Positions 63,112-64,000 of a stretch of DNA of 64,000 nucleotides are shown one piece after another (the stretch's first letter is position 1; each line of letters begins with the position of its first letter). The stretch covers positions 78,751,193 to 78,815,192 of the forward strand of contig OX465579.1 in NCBI GenBank assembly GCA_950022655.1, given 5' to 3'. The translations under genes and the position numbers were made by a program. Below the pieces are notes generated by a model. It saw only the letters and a list, made by a program, of their open reading frames with translations, searched no databases and was not told the origin of the DNA. The stretch is from Alentia gelatinosa. Lineage: Eukaryota; Annelida; Polychaeta; Phyllodocida; Polynoidae.

Positions 63112-64000
63112 GCGGGTGCCCAAATATTATCATAGCCCTAAGACATCTAAGGACATGACATACCAAATGCGGAAATTCAATTCCCGTTAGAATTCAGCCA
63201 TGAAACTTTAACACCAGTTAGGGACACATATAACCTACGATCACCTAAAATATGAAGATAATCAGCCGCTTGGATCTAACGATATTAGTGTTTAAATCTG
63301 GTTGTATCAAATGCTGCTCTGGTGGCCAGTGTAGGCCTACTTAAGCGGTCGCTACTTTATGCAGCGACCTTGACATTGACTGCACTTGTTCCTGATAGAT
63401 TGGCCATCAACCCCTGTCTGTGCTGAGCTCCTCACTCTCAGTCGAATAGATTGACGGGCTGACCGTACGCAGAATTTACCTCACTGTCGCCCAAATTATC
63501 ATAGCCCAAGACATCTAAGGAGGATACGTACCAAACGTTGAAATTCACTTCCCGTTGGAATTCAGCCATGAAACTTTAACACCAGTTAGGGACACATATA
63601 ACCTACGATCACCTAAAATATGAAGAAAATCAGCAGCTTGGATCTAACGATATTCGCGTTTGAATCTGGTTGTATCAAATGCTGCTCTGGTGGCCAGTGT
63701 TCTGACATTGGGTGGCCATGATAAGAACTAACGTTTTCATTGACAGATCCTGCCACCTGGTGTATTATAAGGAACCAGGTTCCTCACTACATTGATAACG
63801 CCTTAAACCTTCTCTCTTTCTGTCACACTCAGTGGTCTAGAGGTAGAGTGTCTGCAAGGGAAACCTATGGTTGAGAGTTCAATCCCCTTCCATGCAGAGC
63901 GTTTTTTTTCAAGAGTCATAAAGATTCTTATAGGAAACTTGAAGGTTGAGAGTTCAAATCCCCTTCCATCCAGACTTTTTTATATTTTTTTATGAGAGTC
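63112..64000 (+). repeat. Monomer 57, cut by the window end (889 bp)
   Basis: It matches monomer 55 at offset 2,257 (ATGACATACC, GTGTTTAAATC, AACGTTGAAATTC), with private GACAGATCCTGCC and ATTCAATTCCCG. It continues past the window. Confidence 0.95.

Larger units (their letters stand above)
1..64000 (+). repeat. Satellite DNA array, ~1,129-bp monomer, 57 copies
   Basis: The window is a head-to-tail array with no interruption other than two copies of a small transposon. I set the monomer boundary at the GCGGGTGCCC or GCAGGTGCCC motif, which also opens the window. This phase is arbitrary. 44 of 56 complete monomers are 1,127-1,130 bp and twelve carry larger changes. Monomers differ at scattered diagnostic bases and small indels, and these markers let blocks be traced across the array. 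No inverted monomer and no array edge is visible. No stretch codes for a convincing protein. A tandem array that fills the whole window fits heterochromatic satellite, but location on the chromosome cannot be seen. Confidence 0.98.

Noticed and set aside
1..64000. CRISPR array
   Set aside because: The repeats are over 1 kb with no alternating short repeat and unique spacer pattern.
1..64000. Ribosomal or 5S gene repeat
   Set aside because: No rRNA core motifs or 5S internal control boxes could be recognised in the monomer.

Overview
The whole 64 kb is one uninterrupted tandem array of a long satellite repeat. I count 56 complete monomers and one partial monomer, all in the same orientation, with a basic length of 1,127-1,130 bp (44 of the 56). 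No protein-coding gene, rRNA gene or unique flanking DNA is visible. The short open frames are chance frames inside the repeat: they recur at the same place in related monomers and come and go with single-base or poly-T changes. Array structure of this kind, a TTAA-flanked piggyBac-type MITE and RNA polymerase III-like box motifs point to a nuclear eukaryotic, probably animal, genome. The species cannot be told from this window.

One monomer (offsets as in 1-1127) reads as follows. A first half-module H1 (about 7-220) is followed by a TTAA and a hairpin (228-256) and a linker. A second half-module H2 (about 376-588) is a diverged copy of H1, 366-368 bp downstream. Then come a short palindrome (about 637-669), a degenerate tRNA-like segment (about 705-788) ending in nine T, a second B-box-like segment ending in T tracts (about 832-879), an AT-rich tail, and a stem-loop near 1025-1055.

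Layout. 1-18738 (monomers 1-17) shows a seven-monomer pattern A-B-C-D-E-F-G, followed by A-B-C-(D/A)-B-C-D-E-F-G. Monomer 11 is the visible junction of an unequal crossover. 18739-22123 holds three transitional monomers. 22124-42065 holds a MITE-bearing monomer, an H1/H2 fusion (761 bp), an H1/H2 duplication (1,496 bp) and a run of alternating P and Q monomers (a 2,257-bp dimeric repeat). This set occurs twice, shifted by 11.7-12.8 kb. 42066-56340 holds a six-monomer block and a second copy carrying one extra monomer. 56341-58597 resembles 31530-33343 from 24.8 kb upstream. 59727-64000 ends in another two-monomer period.

All six rearranged monomer forms (1045, 987, 1506, 761, 1496 and 929 bp) occur exactly twice. 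The array therefore records its own history: rare breaks and one transposon insertion came first, followed by block duplications of several kilobases by out-of-register exchange. No gene system was found. The points of interest are this recombination record, the Pol III-like module in nearly every monomer, and the conserved hairpin beside the transposon target site. All comparisons were made by eye, so 'same' means no difference noticed at the diagnostic sites, not a computed identity.
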